From: Neurospora crassa OR74A
Taxonomy: Eukaryota > Ascomycota > Sordariomycetes > Sordariales > Sordariaceae
Reading direction: 5' to 3'
DNA: 64,000 nt
Assembly: GCF_000182925.2 (NCBI RefSeq)
Contig: NC_026503.1
Coordinates: 2,480,001-2,544,000 of the forward strand
The position numbers and the translations under genes are program-made. Positions 47,351 to 61,640 of this stretch are shown here, piece by piece; within the stretch, counting starts at the first letter, position 1, and each line of letters opens with the position of its first letter. The notes under the pieces are model-generated. The model made no database searches. It was not told the DNA's origin and saw nothing but the letters and a program-made list of their open reading frames with translations.

Positions 47351-48137
47351 ATGTCGTCAGCAGTAGCTATTGGCGCCGGCGTCGCCGTCGCCGCTTTCCT
47401 GGTGAGTCCTACTCCCATCGCTCGCGAATGGATCCCGCACCGGCAGGCATCACACTTTAATCACTGTCTCTACCATCACTCAACAACAAAAAAAGCCACT
47501 GGAAACAGATGTCATGCCTGAGCCACGTCGTTGTTGATCATGGAAGAGGAAAGAATAAGAATCAGCTAACCTTCCTACCAACAAAAACAGGGCCGCGCAG
47601 GTCTCGTAGCATGGCGCCGCTCGCGCGGCGGCGTTGGCGCCCTCGGCAAGGCTTTCTACAAGGGTGGTTTCGAGCCGCGGATGAACAAGAAGGAGGCTTC
47701 GTTGATTCTCTCGCTCAAGTATGTCTTGTTCAGTCCGCCTTGTCGTTGTCCGTTGTCGCTCCTGTGTCGTTGTGCCCATCCATTCCATGCCTCTTTCTTC
47801 CCTTTCTTGCTTCGTCCCTCATGGCCTGCCTGCCTGCCTGCCTGCCCGGCCACGAACCTCTTTGTCTCATACATTCATCCATCCGTTGCTCCGTCCTACC
47901 CATCATCACACACACCCGCATCTACATAGCGTTCCACCTTTCGGAGTCAGCCCCATGAATCGAAAGGGAACCAGTAACTAACACTTACCCTCCAACAGTG
48001 AGCGCACCATCACGAAGGACAAGATTCGCAAGGCCCATCGCACCCTCATGCTCCTCAACCACCCCGATCGTGGCGGCAGCCCGTATCTGGCCACCAAGGT
48101 CAACGAGGCTAAGGAGTTCCTTGAAAAGAGCGTCTAG
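47351..48137 (+). CDS. tim14: Mitochondrial import J-protein Tim14/Pam18
   Basis: Predicted 105 aa from exons 47351-47401, 47591-47718 and 47999-48137. Tim14 stimulates mtHsp70 ATPase in the TIM23-associated import motor. The N-terminus has one membrane segment ([21 protein letters not shown]) that anchors it in the inner membrane. Then come [22 protein letters not shown] and the matrix-facing J domain with the HPD motif in [25 protein letters not shown]. Length and order match yeast and animal Tim14. Intron 2 (280 bp) contains a TGCC repeat tract near 47,827-47,846. The 3' end converges with the DEDDh nuclease gene. Confidence 0.95.
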
Positions 48138-48993
48138 GTTCCATTTTGATTGATCTCGTTGACCGATCAATCTGTTCGGTCCAATCCGTCTCGATGCAGT
48201 GCAACGCCATGCGAGGCGATTAATTTGATCGATCTCGACGATGGAACTGTGAGAGGCGAGTCTAGAGTCTCTTGGAGGTCTTACACAGACGAACAATACA
48301 GATTGACATCCTTACACCACTCTCCAACTCCAGCTCGAGTTTGTCTGTTACGACGATACCAGTGTCGCCTCAGTGGGCTGAGTGGTTGGGGTATGCAGCT
48401 CCGGCTACGGTAGTCGTCAAACACTGCTAGCGGAACACTGCGGTACTCGATTACAAGCAGCATCTCGTCAAGCCTGAGCCGCGAGACAGGACAGAGTTCG
48501 ATCAGAAAGCACCTACGCCATGATGATACGGCCTGCTACTACACATTGGCCTCAGACAAGCTCCTTACCCTATTCTTGTACAACAAAAACACACATATGG
48601 TTCTTCATAGCACTGGCGTTGACGGGTTTTTGGCTTTGCGGGTGGCTTGGATGGAAAAAAAGTAGGAGGCTTTTGTACGCTTTGCACAACTTGAATAACA
48701 TACCCATGTAAAAATATTAGCACCAATACGATTATTGTGTTCTGTGCCACATGGACTGAATAGTTTAGCGGTTCTCCTTTTCACTGTATACACGCCGTAG
48801 ACTAGATGATGCGCGTTACAACATTGCCAGATGCTGGTTTGATGCTCGCTTTGGCTGGAGTGCAGCCCTTTTCACCTTTTCTTGCCTGCCTGTGCCCCTT
48901 TGCCTTGCTTCGACTCCAGTTTATCAGCTAACTTTTCCCAGGTACACCTACGCCCTGGGCAGTGGTGGTGGAAATATGGTAGTCTCATAGCCA
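48138..48993. other. Convergent intergenic region tim14 / DEDDh nuclease gene
   Basis: About 860 bp between stop codons. Nothing beyond the two 3' UTRs was recognised. Confidence 0.5.
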
Positions 48994-51048
<2,055 letters not shown>

Positions 51049-52591
51049 GGTGGCGAGCGATAGTTCGGTTAGGAGTGACTAAGAGATCAGTTAGCCTTGG
51101 ACATGAAGTCGACGCCGGCGATTCTAATCTTGGATCTGGTGATGTCTCTCGGGTGTGGTGATAGGGCCAGCAATATGAGGGGGCGGCTGATCTGGAGAGG
51201 GACGTTTTCGGCAAATGGAGATCTCAGCCTAGGTGTCTCTGCTACGATATTCCACTTACGTGTCGTAGGGTAGGATGCGAAATGAAGGGAAGAAAAAAGC
51301 GTCGCTTGAACGAAGTGGGCTCGCGCGCAGTCGTAGGGCGGTTGTCGTTGCTGGGCGGAGGGCTTGCGCGAAAGCGATTGTCCGGGAGGGAATAGATATT
51401 TCGGAGAAGAGGTGAGCGAGGGAAATATAAATAGTCCTTAGGCAGACACAATGGAAGTGAATGGGAAGCCCTGGATAGTGGCCAAACTTCTCATCCGAAA
51501 ACCTATTTTGTTCAGATGGTCAGTTGATGAAACGGATTTAGGCTCCTTAATTCTTCAAGTGAATAATGGTCTTGAGCAGTACTTACAACCAACGCGGAAG
51601 GTGCGAGTGAGCGGGCGCGTCAGTGGGAGGCTCCCAACAGGACACTAGAAAGGGACGAAAATGGAAGGAGCGATCACAGATAAGTGAACAGAATCGCAAC
51701 TACCCGTTGAGGTGGTGACGATTTGAGGTACGGTATGAGGCCTACAGGTGCCCCACTGTAGAGTTCACAAAGGACGGAACAATAAGTAAGTGTTGAATTA
51801 AAGGACCCCACTTGGCAAAGAGGAGAAATGGGCAATTCCTGTGAAGGGAAAAGACGATTCCCTGGGCCGGCCTTACAGACTGAATCACAAGTAAAATGAC
51901 TGCTCGTGATCAGATAAAGGCATGTCATGCAAACGGTTGGATAAGTTGAAGTGTATTAGTCGTTGCACTACTATGGATGCGTAGTCTGCCTAAATGCCGG
52001 TAGCAGAATTGGCACTGTGCATGCCAGACCCAAATTCGTTGGGAGGACGGAGGGAGTGACGAACAAGTAAACAAAGCATCACACATAAGACCGACAACCA
52101 GATAATATCGACCAAAAAGATGCTGTTTGTATACATTCGCTTGCACCGCCTTGAACAAGATAATGCTTGAAAGTCTTGACATTTGGCGGCCGTATTGATC
52201 GAATAAACAAGCCTGGAGCAGTAGATGAGGTGAACAGACGTTGGGCAGCAAAGCCGAAAAGCCCTATCATCTGGTCACGAATCTATCGTGCCACAACACA
52301 TGACACTGTGTGTCTTGAGTTGCACTTGCTTCCGGAAAATGCATCCCTCCGTTCTCCTGTTCACCCGACTTCTTGCGCACTGAAGGGGTGCTTCCTTTGC
52401 CGCTCTTCGTCAGTGTCCTCTCCAGAACCTGTCAGCGACCCTCCCATAGACTTGCTCTGCACGGTGTAGTCCTAGTAGACTATGTAGGAATCGAAAGACG
52501 TGGCTGCTTTCGACATCCTTGAATCCCTTCCAGCAACAAGCTGCGTGATATTGCTCCCCTAATTCCGACCACCTGGACGCATTAGGACTAC
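51049..52591. other. Intergenic region between the nuclease gene and mus-52
   Basis: 1.5 kb holding the promoter of the nuclease gene and the 3' region of mus-52. No convincing frame was seen. Confidence 0.5.
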
Positions 52592-55124
52592 TCACTTCAG
52601 AAACTAGTACAAAATGTTAGTTTAGTCTCAAATTTCTGAACGGTACAAGTAGTTTGCAGGTTAGACACTCACAGCCTTTGCCTCATTCTCACTGACTTCC
52701 GACACTTCAGATTCATCCTGCGTGATCAACCCCAAGCGCCCTCCAACAATCCATCGGAACCACATCTCCCTTCGATCCCCATTTAAGTTACCTGAGAGCA
52801 GGCTCTCTTTGAGTTTTGTAATGTACTTGTTGTAAAGCGTCGGAACTTCCATGTTTATTAGCTCCTCCCTCATCACCCGGAGGTTCTCGGCAGCTCTCGG
52901 GTACAGCACATCCGCAAAGCTGTCGCTGACAAGCTTGCAAATGATATTGCCCATCTGCTTGGCGGCAATTTCAATGGTCTCGTCGTCTTCGGCTGTTTCC
53001 AGAATTTGTTTGAATTCGGGAATCGCATTTTCCGTGGATATAATGGGCGTCTTCTTCGTTCGCGGTCGGGTCTCCGAGAGAAGGGCGTCGATGTCCAGCC
53101 CGGATAGAGGTTTGACGGTGTCTTTCCTGCCGCGTTTGCCTTGTACTTTTGGGGGTACTTGATGAAGGTGTGAGATGGAGTGTAACACCGAAAGGGAATA
53201 CAGGTGTCAACTTACCTTTCTTGACTTCTGCTGCTTGTATCAATCCGTCGATCTCTGTCTTGGCTTTCGCTAGCAGTGGTTCAGGCGGATGCGTGAAGCG
53301 TGTGAGGATTTCGGCTACGGGTGGTAAAGGAGCATCAGGGTTCACTGCGCGGTTACGGATCGCTTGGTTCATGTGGTGGATGACGGGGTTATACAGGTCA
53401 TCAATGGGCGCGTATTCCGCAGGGTGTCTGCCGTTCCGTTAGCATTGGTCCAAAGTCAAATTCTAGGGGAGGGGAACTTTACCCATCGTCATCCTGCCCA
53501 TATTCAGTCAAGTCCATTGCATCGACGTAGTCGCTCATCGCCTGCTGTAAATCATTGTTGGGTAGAAGGCGATGTTCCGTGAGTACGTTCCCCGTGATAG
53601 TCAACACCTTGTCCAACGGAGGGAACTGATAACTCCTGACGTCCTCCGCAAACGGCAGCGGGATATCGTACAAGCACTCAATGTCGTCTTCGATAGCCGG
53701 ATTTGGCTTAAGAAGAAGGATTTGGGGTGGTGCTTTATCTTTGTTGACATATCTGGCCACAGCGTAGGACTCAAGCTCATGGAGAGCATGAATAAGAGCC
53801 GACAGACCGAGCTCCGCTTCCTCGTTTACCTTTTGAGCAACGATGAGGCCTGTCTCTCCCATGTTCAAGAATGGCTCATACTATGGGTATTTTCGTTAGC
53901 GCTCGATGGCACATGTCAACAAACCAAACTACAACTTACGCTGCTCATGGGAACGAAGCCGATGATTGTGAAACTCTTCGTTGTCTCGTATTTCAGGTAG
54001 TCCTCCTCACTCTTACCGAAAGGGACTACGGTCCTGCCATACTGATATGCCTTGGCAAGGTCCTCCATGTCGACGTCTTTCTTGCCTCCTGCTGCCTTGG
54101 AGTCCTCGATTCTGTAAGTGCGCAGTTGCTTGACTGGCTGCAACCCCACGCCACTAAATGGTACGCCGTCGTCTTCGTTCCAAACCTGCGTCTGAGGCGG
54201 TCCGTTAGGGTTGGCCACATTGCTCGCTGACGGGGGTGTTGCTCTCTTGGTCTTGAAGTAGCGCTCAACCTGAATGCTCAGCGCGCTCGGGTATTTTTGG
54301 GGGTCTCCGAGCGTCAGAGGGCCATCATATGCCTTGAAAGGCCTGACGGATTTGATTCTGGGAGTGGCAAGCTCTTCCACTGCTTGTGCCATGGTGCCGA
54401 ATGCGCCGCTCTCACAGTGGTCTACCAGCGTTTTGAGGATTTTCTCGTTTTGCTCCTGGGGAATTGTTAGCATGTTTAGTTATCGCCAAGTGGTGTTCGC
54501 CTCACCTTGTGGCGTGGCTTATCCTCCTCCTTGAAGCCATATTCGGCATCGTCAAAATCCACACCGCTACCTGATGGTCAACTATCAAGCACTCGCAACA
54601 GCAGCTCTCTCGTGGAAGGCGACCACTCACAGCACGATAAGCTCTATTCCCACGTCATTGAGCATGTTCGCTACCTCTTCAGACTGATCATCATCGATAG
54701 GCGACTCCCCGTTTGTTACGACGATAATCTTCCGCTTGTACTTCAACTTTTTCGTAAAGGTTTGGATCATTCTGAGGGCAACCACGATTGCCGAAATAGC
54801 GTCTGCGCTGGAGGTACTGGATGGCTCAATCTTGCTCTTTAGTGCTCGTAAAGAAGCCATGGTCATGGGCCCAAGCTCCTGGAGAACCGATATGTTCTCG
54901 TAACCCTGATACTCTTCCCTGTTTTCGTTGTTGTTGGTCTCATCGGTGTTGAGGCCCACGACACCCACGTTCCAGGTCTTGCGGCTGGCTGCCACGGTAG
55001 TTGTAATCTTGTCCCAGATGTAGCGCATGCCAAACTCGAGATCGGATTCATTACGTCCATTGTGACAGTCGGCCATGGACTCACCCAGGTCGATGACATA
55101 GACTGTGGCTTCCTTGTCCGCCAT
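52592..55124 (-). CDS. mus-52: Ku80, DNA end-binding subunit for non-homologous end joining
   Basis: Predicted 725 aa from seven exons: 55124-54631, 54566-54506, 54455-53940, 53880-53483, 53427-53216, 53157-52673 and 52603-52592. Phases close. The last exon adds only FLK plus stop after ENEAKA, using a CTAAC branch and TACTAG acceptor. Ku80 pairs with Ku70 to form a ring on double-strand breaks. The order of parts is a von Willebrand A-like N-terminal domain (ATVYVIDLGESMADCHNG, RKIIVVTNGESPID, GIELIVL-GVDFDD), the DNA-encircling beta-barrel (RTYRIEDSKAAGG, YQYGRTVVPF, KSFTIIGFVPMSS), and a helical C-terminal arm plus bridge (NQAIRNRAVNPDAPLPP, IISTENAIPEFKQIL). In Neurospora crassa the Ku80 gene is mus-52; the length matches what I recall. 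It is divergent from the TMEM205-like gene. Confidence 0.95.
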
Positions 55125-55699
55125 GGTGAGGGAAGGTGAGGATTGTCCGTGGAGTTGCAATTGGCGACGATGATGGGATTTGGAATTCGAGTCACAGGAG
55201 AAGACTGGAGTTTCCGAGACAAATAATCTCTGGCATGACTCTGCTGTGGCCCGTTCGCTTCGCATTCATTCGCGGTGGGTTTCTAGGCAGCATCGCCAGG
55301 GTTGGAGACAGGTCGGAGCAACCTAAGTAACTACACGCTGTAACGGGAGCTGAATTGGTGTTGGCGTTTAATATTGTGAATTACGTTACAATACACTGTG
55401 TGCTTGCGCGAAGGCACATGCTTTCGCGTTATCCGTGACATGCAACTCACCGTGATGTCTCATTGGTCAACTGTGGTGACGTAGCTGCGCACCAATCTGG
55501 AAGCGACGGCCTCGCTCCGCTTTATGCATGCATTAATGCATTGCATAAGAGCGTGATGCGTGCAGTGGGGAGCTTATGTATTTGGGTTGTTGTCGCCAAC
55601 TTCATCCCTTGAACCTCATCGTCTTGAGGTTATCAAAACCTATCATAACATCTTTGCTCCTTCCTTATCATTTGTATACGTGCGTATCCAACAGTCAAA
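55125..55699. promoter_or_regulatory. Divergent promoter region mus-52 / TMEM205-like gene with a 30-bp palindrome
   Basis: 575 bp between divergent start codons. It contains a perfect 14-mer, ATGCATTAATGCAT (55529-55542), nested in an almost perfect 30-bp inverted repeat at 55521-55550. A CGCGAA / TTCGCG pair lies near 55,410-55,430. Regulatory meaning is inferred. Confidence 0.5.
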
Positions 55700-56504
55700 A
55701 TGTCATTTTCAAGCCTAGTCTCACCAGGTCCCTACCATATTATCAGGTTGGTGACATCACAGCTTCCTCCCTGTTCTCAACTGCTAACCTCGCCCCGTTT
55801 TCACCACAGTTATGGCACCTTGCTTGGGACAACATTCTTCCATGTATGAACCCTCGCCAACACGGCCATATACCATCCAGAAGTCACAGAGTCAAAGTCA
55901 CGAAAGCGGACACTTCCCACTAACCTCCGTACCCAACATAGTCGTTCGTGGGTGGCATCATTGCCTTCCAGGTCCTTCCCCGCCCGCAATTTTCCGCGCT
56001 CATGACCAAGATCTTCCCCGTCTACTTCTCCATCCAAACCGCCATCCCCGTCGTTCTTGCCCTTACCTACCCCGCGGCTACCTCCGCATTCGGATCCTCT
56101 GGAGCAGCTGGGATCGCCGGCGTTCTGGACCCGGATAATAGGTGGTCTGTTCTGGCCCCCATTGCTACCATCTTCTTTACCGGCCTGGCCAACCTTTCCG
56201 TGATTGGGCCCGCTACTACCAAGTGTATGATGGAGAGGAAGCATCAGGGTGAGTTGATCTTGACGGCCCTGTTTTGCTCACTTTGATGAGGTATCGTGTC
56301 GTTACTGACGTTGAGTGTAATTTTGTAAACTTTTTAGAAACCAAGGACGGCAAGAAGAGCTATGATGCTCCCCCACACTCTCAGGAGATGACTGCGCTGA
56401 ACAAGCGCTTCTCCCAACTCCACGGCATTTCATCGCTCCTTAACTTGGGCAACTTCATCGCTACTGTCGTGTATGGCTTCACATTGGCTTCACGTCTTGA
56501 CTAG
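55700..56504 (+). CDS. TMEM205-like (DUF4149) membrane protein
   Basis: Predicted 184 aa from exons 55700-55746, 55810-55843, 55942-56248 and 56338-56504. Joins read YHIIS-YGTLLGTTFFH-SFVGGIIAFQVLPRPQF and ERKHQ-ETKDGKKSY. Four hydrophobic segments are visible: YGTLLGTTFFHSFVGGIIAF, YFSIQTAIPVVLALTYPA, VLAPIATIFFTGLANLSVIGP, and LLNLGNFIATVVYGFTLA. Family motifs are FPVYFSIQ, NLSVIGPATTKCM, and a late FSQLHGISSLLNL. DUF4149/TMEM205 proteins are small four-helix membrane proteins; human TMEM205 has been tied to cisplatin resistance, but the biochemical role is unknown. Its promoter is shared with mus-52. Confidence 0.88.
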
Positions 56505-56742
56505 AGGAGGGCATAGATGCACAGGTGTGTTCATGTTTGTTCAAGTTTGTTCAAGGGCTACTGAGGCACATCCATTTCCCTGCTGTCTAGTTGTTGGATC
56601 GCGCAAAGCATGATTGCAAGCCATATATCCACCCCATTTCCCCTTAGTACCAAATTATATAGGTTTGCCTTCTCCATTCCTTTTCCCTTTGCTCTTCACT
56701 CCTCCTCAATAATGCATACGAAATCCTCTCTGCATCAGCTTC
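56505..56742. other. 3' region of the TMEM205-like gene
   Basis: About 240 bp between convergent stop codons; probable poly(A) region. Nothing else was seen. Confidence 0.4.
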
Positions 56743-56886
56743 TTATCCCTTTTGACGTTTCTCGGCTCCGTGGTTGACAAAGGACCAATAAAAACACTCC
56801 ATTAACGCCGCCGCCGCCTGTTCCGTGAGGAACTTGATAATCCGCGTTTTTCCCTTGTCTATGTCCGTCTCGTTGATACTCGACAT
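56743..56886 (-). CDS. Small ORF of 47 aa, unrecognised
   Basis: Begins MSSINETDIDKGKTRIIKF, continues LTEQAAAALMECFYWSFVNHG and ends EKRQKG. Codon choice is like the real genes, and the ATG (in GACATGG on the plus strand) is the first usable one. The middle could form one short amphipathic or membrane helix (residues ~18-36). I do not recognise a family. The frame is open further upstream without an ATG closer than about 190 bp, so a missed 5' exon is possible. Confidence 0.35.
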   Translation of the reverse strand: MSSINETDIDKGKTRIIKFLTEQAAAALMECFYWSFVNHGAEKRQKG

Positions 56887-57201
56887 GGCTGATGCCGATC
56901 CAAGACTAAGTCGATAGGAGAAACGAGGAGGAAAAAGTCCGAAAAGCCAAACAAAGTTGCTTGTTGAATGAGAATAGAATGAATAATTCAAGAAAACCGC
57001 CGAAATTGGGTGCCGAGCTTCATGGTCGCTCGCTCGCTCGCTACTGTCGCTTGAGGCAGCAAAGCTCCCATCCGTCAACAGCGTTTGCCAAATTGATTGC
57101 CGGTACCCAGAAAACCAAAGTTGCCGTGTTGCATAGGTAATGGATGATGAGATGGAAGCGATCGCGACCAGAGGTCGAAACTTTCCAAGGTGTTTGTCGC
57201 T

Positions 57202-57774
57202 TTAGATCTTCAGGTCAAACGCCGCCTTCGCAGCCAACAACTCCGCCTTCGCCTTCTCAAAGCGCATCTTTTCCTCCTCAGGGTCAACAACGGGCATGCG
57301 CCTGTCGCGCGCGTTCTTGACGTAGTAGCTGAGCGAGTGCTTGGGGGGAGGGCGGGCCAGCAGCTCCTCGATGGTAGCCTCCTCCGCGGGCTTGGTAGTA
57401 ACTCGAACCTCGACGACAGCAGCATCTGAGATGGTGGAGGTGGTTACAACGGAAGAGGTGGTGGAGGAAATGGAGCTGCGATGACGACCAGACGCGGTGC
57501 CCGCCGGGGAGCGCAAGGCGGAAAGAATTGGCGACTTGCTGATGAGAGTTTCCTTGGAGGACGGCATGATGGACATTGGGGTAGACGTCGAGTACATCAA
57601 CGCCCTGACCAAAGATGGGGTTGCGGTAGATGTGGGAGGAAGAGGGGGGAATGGCGATGGGCTGCGACTCCTTGTCACGCTGCTGCCGCCGTTTCTAGCG
57701 TTCCTGGCGGACGAAGTTGGTGCCGGAGTGAAAAAGAGGTTGAAGAAGGGATCTTCTGGGGAGAAGGAGGCCAT
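57202..57774 (-). CDS. Uncharacterised 190-aa protein with a charged helical C-terminus
   Basis: Single exon from the ATG at 57774. The N-terminus, MASFSPEDPFFNLFFTPAPT, is followed by a Ser/Pro/Thr-rich disordered part (residues ~20-130). A more conserved-looking C-terminal block then reads ATIEELLARPPPKHSLSYYV, KNARDRRMPVVDPEEEKMRF and EKAKAELLAAKAAFDLKI, probably a helix. No known domain is recognised. On the minus strand a TATATAAT-like element lies about 45-50 bp before the ATG (near 57,818-57,826), which would fit a core promoter. Confidence 0.6.
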   Translation of the reverse strand: MASFSPEDPFFNLFFTPAPTSSARNARNGGSSVTRSRSPSPFPPLPPTSTATPSLVRALMYSTSTPMSIMPSSKETLISKSPILSALRSPAGTASGRHRSSISSTTSSVVTTSTISDAAVVEVRVTTKPAEEATIEELLARPPPKHSLSYYVKNARDRRMPVVDPEEEKMRFEKAKAELLAAKAAFDLKI

Positions 57775-59739
57775 CGTGAAGAAGCGGGAGGGGAAAAAAG
57801 TAGATGTGGGGTGCGGGATTATATAATGATAACTGCAAGGTTATGTGCGCGCGCGTGTGTGTGTGTGTGCTGTAGCCCTGGTCCTGGTGACTCAACGGCT
57901 GCAAGATGCGCGAGTGAAGGGTACAACTCGTATTGTAAGGAACTATCGTGAGTGTCAAGTTGTTCTGGATTGACCGTTTTTTCCGTCGGTAATTTTGGTT
58001 TGGGCCCAATACTGTCCTCTTTACACCAGGTTGTCACAGGTTTTCGAACGGAAAGTAGATAACCCCAACGAAAACTTGTTTCGATGAAAAATTGGGTTTC
58101 TAATTTCTGAGTGTTTGCAAATCTGGGCTTTCAAGACCAGACAGGTGAGGCGAAAGATCGTCAGGTTCGGTGTTTGATCATGCGCAAGAGATCGGGTGGA
58201 GTTGTTCGGTTCCAGAGTACCAGTGATGCAAAATTCGGGATGAGATGTTGGAAAACGCCAAAAGTATTGGGATGTGCCCGGCTCGAAGTACAACGGCAGT
58301 GATGGAACAACGGAGAGATGAGAGAGCGTTAGTATGGATTAGTTATTAGTAGGATCAATGTCGGAGAACGAGTGACAGAAAGGTGAATGAAGTACCAAGG
58401 CCGAGATAGGCAACCAAAGAGGAATAAACAGACAAAAGGTCCAGATTCAGGAGTCAAAACGAGGGGTAGGATATCTTCTTTATACTTCACAAATATCCAC
58501 GATTTGACAGATGTCGCCTTCGTCGGACTTCGCTACCCAATAAATTACGGACACCCAATTGTGCTGGCGCGGAAAGTCTGGCCGAGCGAGCCCCTTGCAA
58601 AATCTCATAAGCACGTCTCCACATCAATAATTCAAAAAAAGCATCACAGATATGAAGGGATTCCATCTTGAGATGGAACGTGCGTCGTGTCATCCTCTTG
58701 GATTTTGGCAATCTGGAAATTTCACGGAGCCTCTTTAATGTTTTGTTGCCCAGGGGACCCATCGGTTGCTCTGCCGGGATAGGGGTCCCGGGGGCCGGGG
58801 CCTGTGTGAAGATCTACCGTGCATCGGGCACTTCAGGGGTTTGTGATCAGTTAGGCTCTTCACGTTTTGTTCAGGGATTTTAAGAGGTCCCAATTTTTTC
58901 CCGTGTTCTGGTGCATGCTAAGGTTTTTAGGCGAAGTGGTCGTGAATATAAACTAACATGCACAGTCCTTTGAAGCCCGCTTGGGTTCTGACAGGCGTAA
59001 ATAGCAGTGATAGGGATCACGATAAGTTGGAAACACATCGGCTAGAGTCGTTTGATAAAGGATGTTCCATTCAGGAACTGCTTGAAATCTAGGTTCAAAG
59101 GTATATTACCTCTAACGATGCTTGCTTTGATGCCTGGTGAGAGTAAACACCCGATGTAATTTACCAACCGTAACGTGTTCGGTTTGTTCTTACAACCATT
59201 CGTCGGGTCACTAGCGAGCTCCACGCTTCGAACAAGCATCAACGGCGTAATTTCACGGGTGGTCATGTGGGATCACGGCGGACCCCTGACACATTATTAA
59301 CGAATTGTTGAAATTCCATATTTCACGTGCTATTTTCCTGTACTTTGGGATTCTGATTGAGCTGCCGTCCCACTGTGTTCGAAGAGCTTAATGCAATAAC
59401 AACACTGAAATTTTGAGGGTGCTAGATGCCCCAGAAACCTAGGTAGAGCATTTCACCATCACTCATAGTCCGTATGAGTATCAGCCTTGGGCCACTTTGA
59501 CCCGACACAGACGCAAGTGAAAATGATGGACTCCGTAAATTTGGAGTTGCAAGGGTTGGTAGACGTTCGCCATAGCAAATTGCATCCAAAACCCCCTGCA
59601 TGATGTACTCCCGAGCCCGCCGCCAAGATTCCATCCACTGCTTTCAGCCCGGCCATTTCCTTCAAGCATATGCCAAAGCCATCGCAGTTGGTTGTCTTGC
59701 CAGTCACAAAATGGAAAAGGCCAAGGTCTTGGGCTGTCT
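57775..59739. other. Intergenic region of 2 kb
   Basis: No supported gene. It includes the promoter of the 190-aa protein gene, with a CG/GT-rich run GCGCGCGTGTGTGTGTGTG near 57,848-57,866, and the 3' region of the DUF1295 gene. The open frames lack motifs. Confidence 0.45.
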
Positions 59740-60949
59740 TCACTTTTGCTTCTTGTTCTCCTTCTCCTGCAGCTTCTTGGCAAGATCGCTGGTGCGGATA
59801 AACTTGGGCACAGGGGTCTTGTACCCCTTCAAAGTCTTGGGTACGAACGTGCCGACCTGCTTTTGGTACGCGCTGTATTCTGGGTACTTCCCGGCGGTGA
59901 TGCGCTCTGTCAGCCACGTGGAGCCCTGGAAAACACTCATAAGCATAATGGGGGACACAATGGTCCAGTTGTAGAGGGTGTTGGTCGCAAAGCAGCCCCA
60001 TTGATAAAGGGTGAGCCAGATGGATTGCTCAGCGGCAAAGTTCGGATGTCTGCTGTAAGCCCAGAGACCTGATGTGATGAAGCCTCGGTCGAGATCAGCC
60101 TGCTTGTGGCCGGCCGGGATCTGACCAGAGGTCTTGTACTCGATCTTCGCTGACTGGAAAACTACACGCGCTTCATGTTAGCGGGCGCTCCCCACAGGAA
60201 TACATGTACCACAACACTGACCCCATTGTTGATGATCAGCAATGAACTCGGTAAGAATAAGACCCAGTTCCATGACGACGAAGCCAATATCAGCTGTAGA
60301 GAGCTCAGGCTCGAACTGAGTGGCCAGGAGAAGGACATAAACAGGAGAAGCGAGCATGTAAAGCAGAACGCTCTGGATGAAGGAGATGAAGGTCCAGTTC
60401 AGGATATGAAAAGCCAACTTCGGCATCGAAGCACGAACGATATCCCACCTGTAATCTTGAGAACCAACGTTATAGCCGCCCTTGCGCCAATAGTTATAAG
60501 TCAGGCGTATCTAAAGAGTTTGCCGTTGTCAGTAGGTACTCTTGCTATTCGCAGTCTGCGACTGGACTTACGCTCCAAATGGTACTAAAAAGCAGCGCGG
60601 CATCGATGCGCCGGCTGGGGATTCCGGCCAGACGCGCCCATGTCGCAAAGTGGGCGATGTAGAGGGTCGGCAGTATGCTCCAGAAGCGGTCGACTTGCGA
60701 GTAGTTCCTGTTGACCTCGGCAGCAACGAGAAACACGCCGCCTAGGAGAATGGAGATCCCGAGCCCGCTGATGAAGGGGTTGGTCTCCATGTACAGCTTA
60801 AGGAAGCTCCCCCCATTGAAAATGGTATCCAAAGTTTGACGCGGAAGGGCGTAAAGTTGGGGCAGGAAAGGGGTGACTGTCTTTGAGAAGTCGGAACAGT
60901 CTTGGAGTGCGCCCAACTTGGGCAGAGCCGTGGCGTAAGGCAGTATCAT
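59740..60949 (-). CDS. DUF1295 / steroid 5-alpha-reductase-like membrane protein
   Basis: Predicted 362 aa from exons 60949-60572, 60510-60222 and 60161-59740; phases close. Joins read LLFSTIWS-IRLTYNYWRKGGY and DHQQW-VFQSAKIEYKTSG. The family motifs are present: VDRFWSILPTLY near residue 80, RLTYNYWRKGGYNVGSQDYRW, and the C-terminal reductase block GFITSGLWAYSRHPNFAAEQ, where the RHPN sequence is the NADPH-binding hallmark shared with sterol reductases and isoprenylcysteine methyltransferases. Six or seven membrane segments are visible, and a Lys-rich tail (KKLQEKENKKQK) resembles an ER-retrieval signal. The substrate is unknown. Divergent from top3. Confidence 0.86.
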
Positions 60950-61640
60950 GGCGGGCAGCTGTGTAGCTGATCGGTGGACGAGGCAAGAAGCAAGAATGGG
61001 CACAGTCAAAGGCTTCCGAATTGAAAATGGATGTTTTGTTTACTTTTCGTGTATTTCGAGTTCTCCCTATAAGAATGATTCACCGAATCGAAGAATCCGG
61101 CGGGATGTTGTTGGAGGTACCAGTGAATGACGGAGGATTGGCGTCATGTGTTGATGTACACAAGTATCCGTCCAGCCCGGGGCTCCAGCCAGTAGTTCGC
61201 CCATAAAAGGCGGGGCATGAACGCAACCTGCATCGTCATACCTCTTTTAGCGCAAGCGCATGAGTGCACTGCATGCATAGCTCGCATAAATCAATATGTA
61301 ATGCGACTCGACCAAATCGTTTGAATGTAAGGATTACACTACAACACCAGACGCGAAGCGCGTCTCCCCTCGCCATCAACCATCAACTGACTTCCATAGC
61401 TGCTTGATCAGCCCGGCGAAGACGGATATCTGCATGCAACAGGTATTACTGGCAAAGGCTGTGAAGAGCCCCAAGGTTGTCAATTTCTCGGAATCCAGGA
61501 GCTGATGTATCCGCAATAAATTTCGGTTCAAGTGAACCTGCACCGGCCCTTTCGTCTGTCTTACGACGAACGCCTCTTTGTTTCGTCATAAATGGGATTC
61601 ACTTCATATTTACTTCACCGGAACATCAGACGACCGCTTG
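60950..61640. promoter_or_regulatory. Divergent promoter region DUF1295 gene / top3
   Basis: About 690 bp between divergent starts. It includes TGCATGCAT (about 61,270) and GCGCAAGCGC near 61,250; the former word also occurs in the mus-52 divergent promoter. No coding sequence was seen. Confidence 0.45.
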
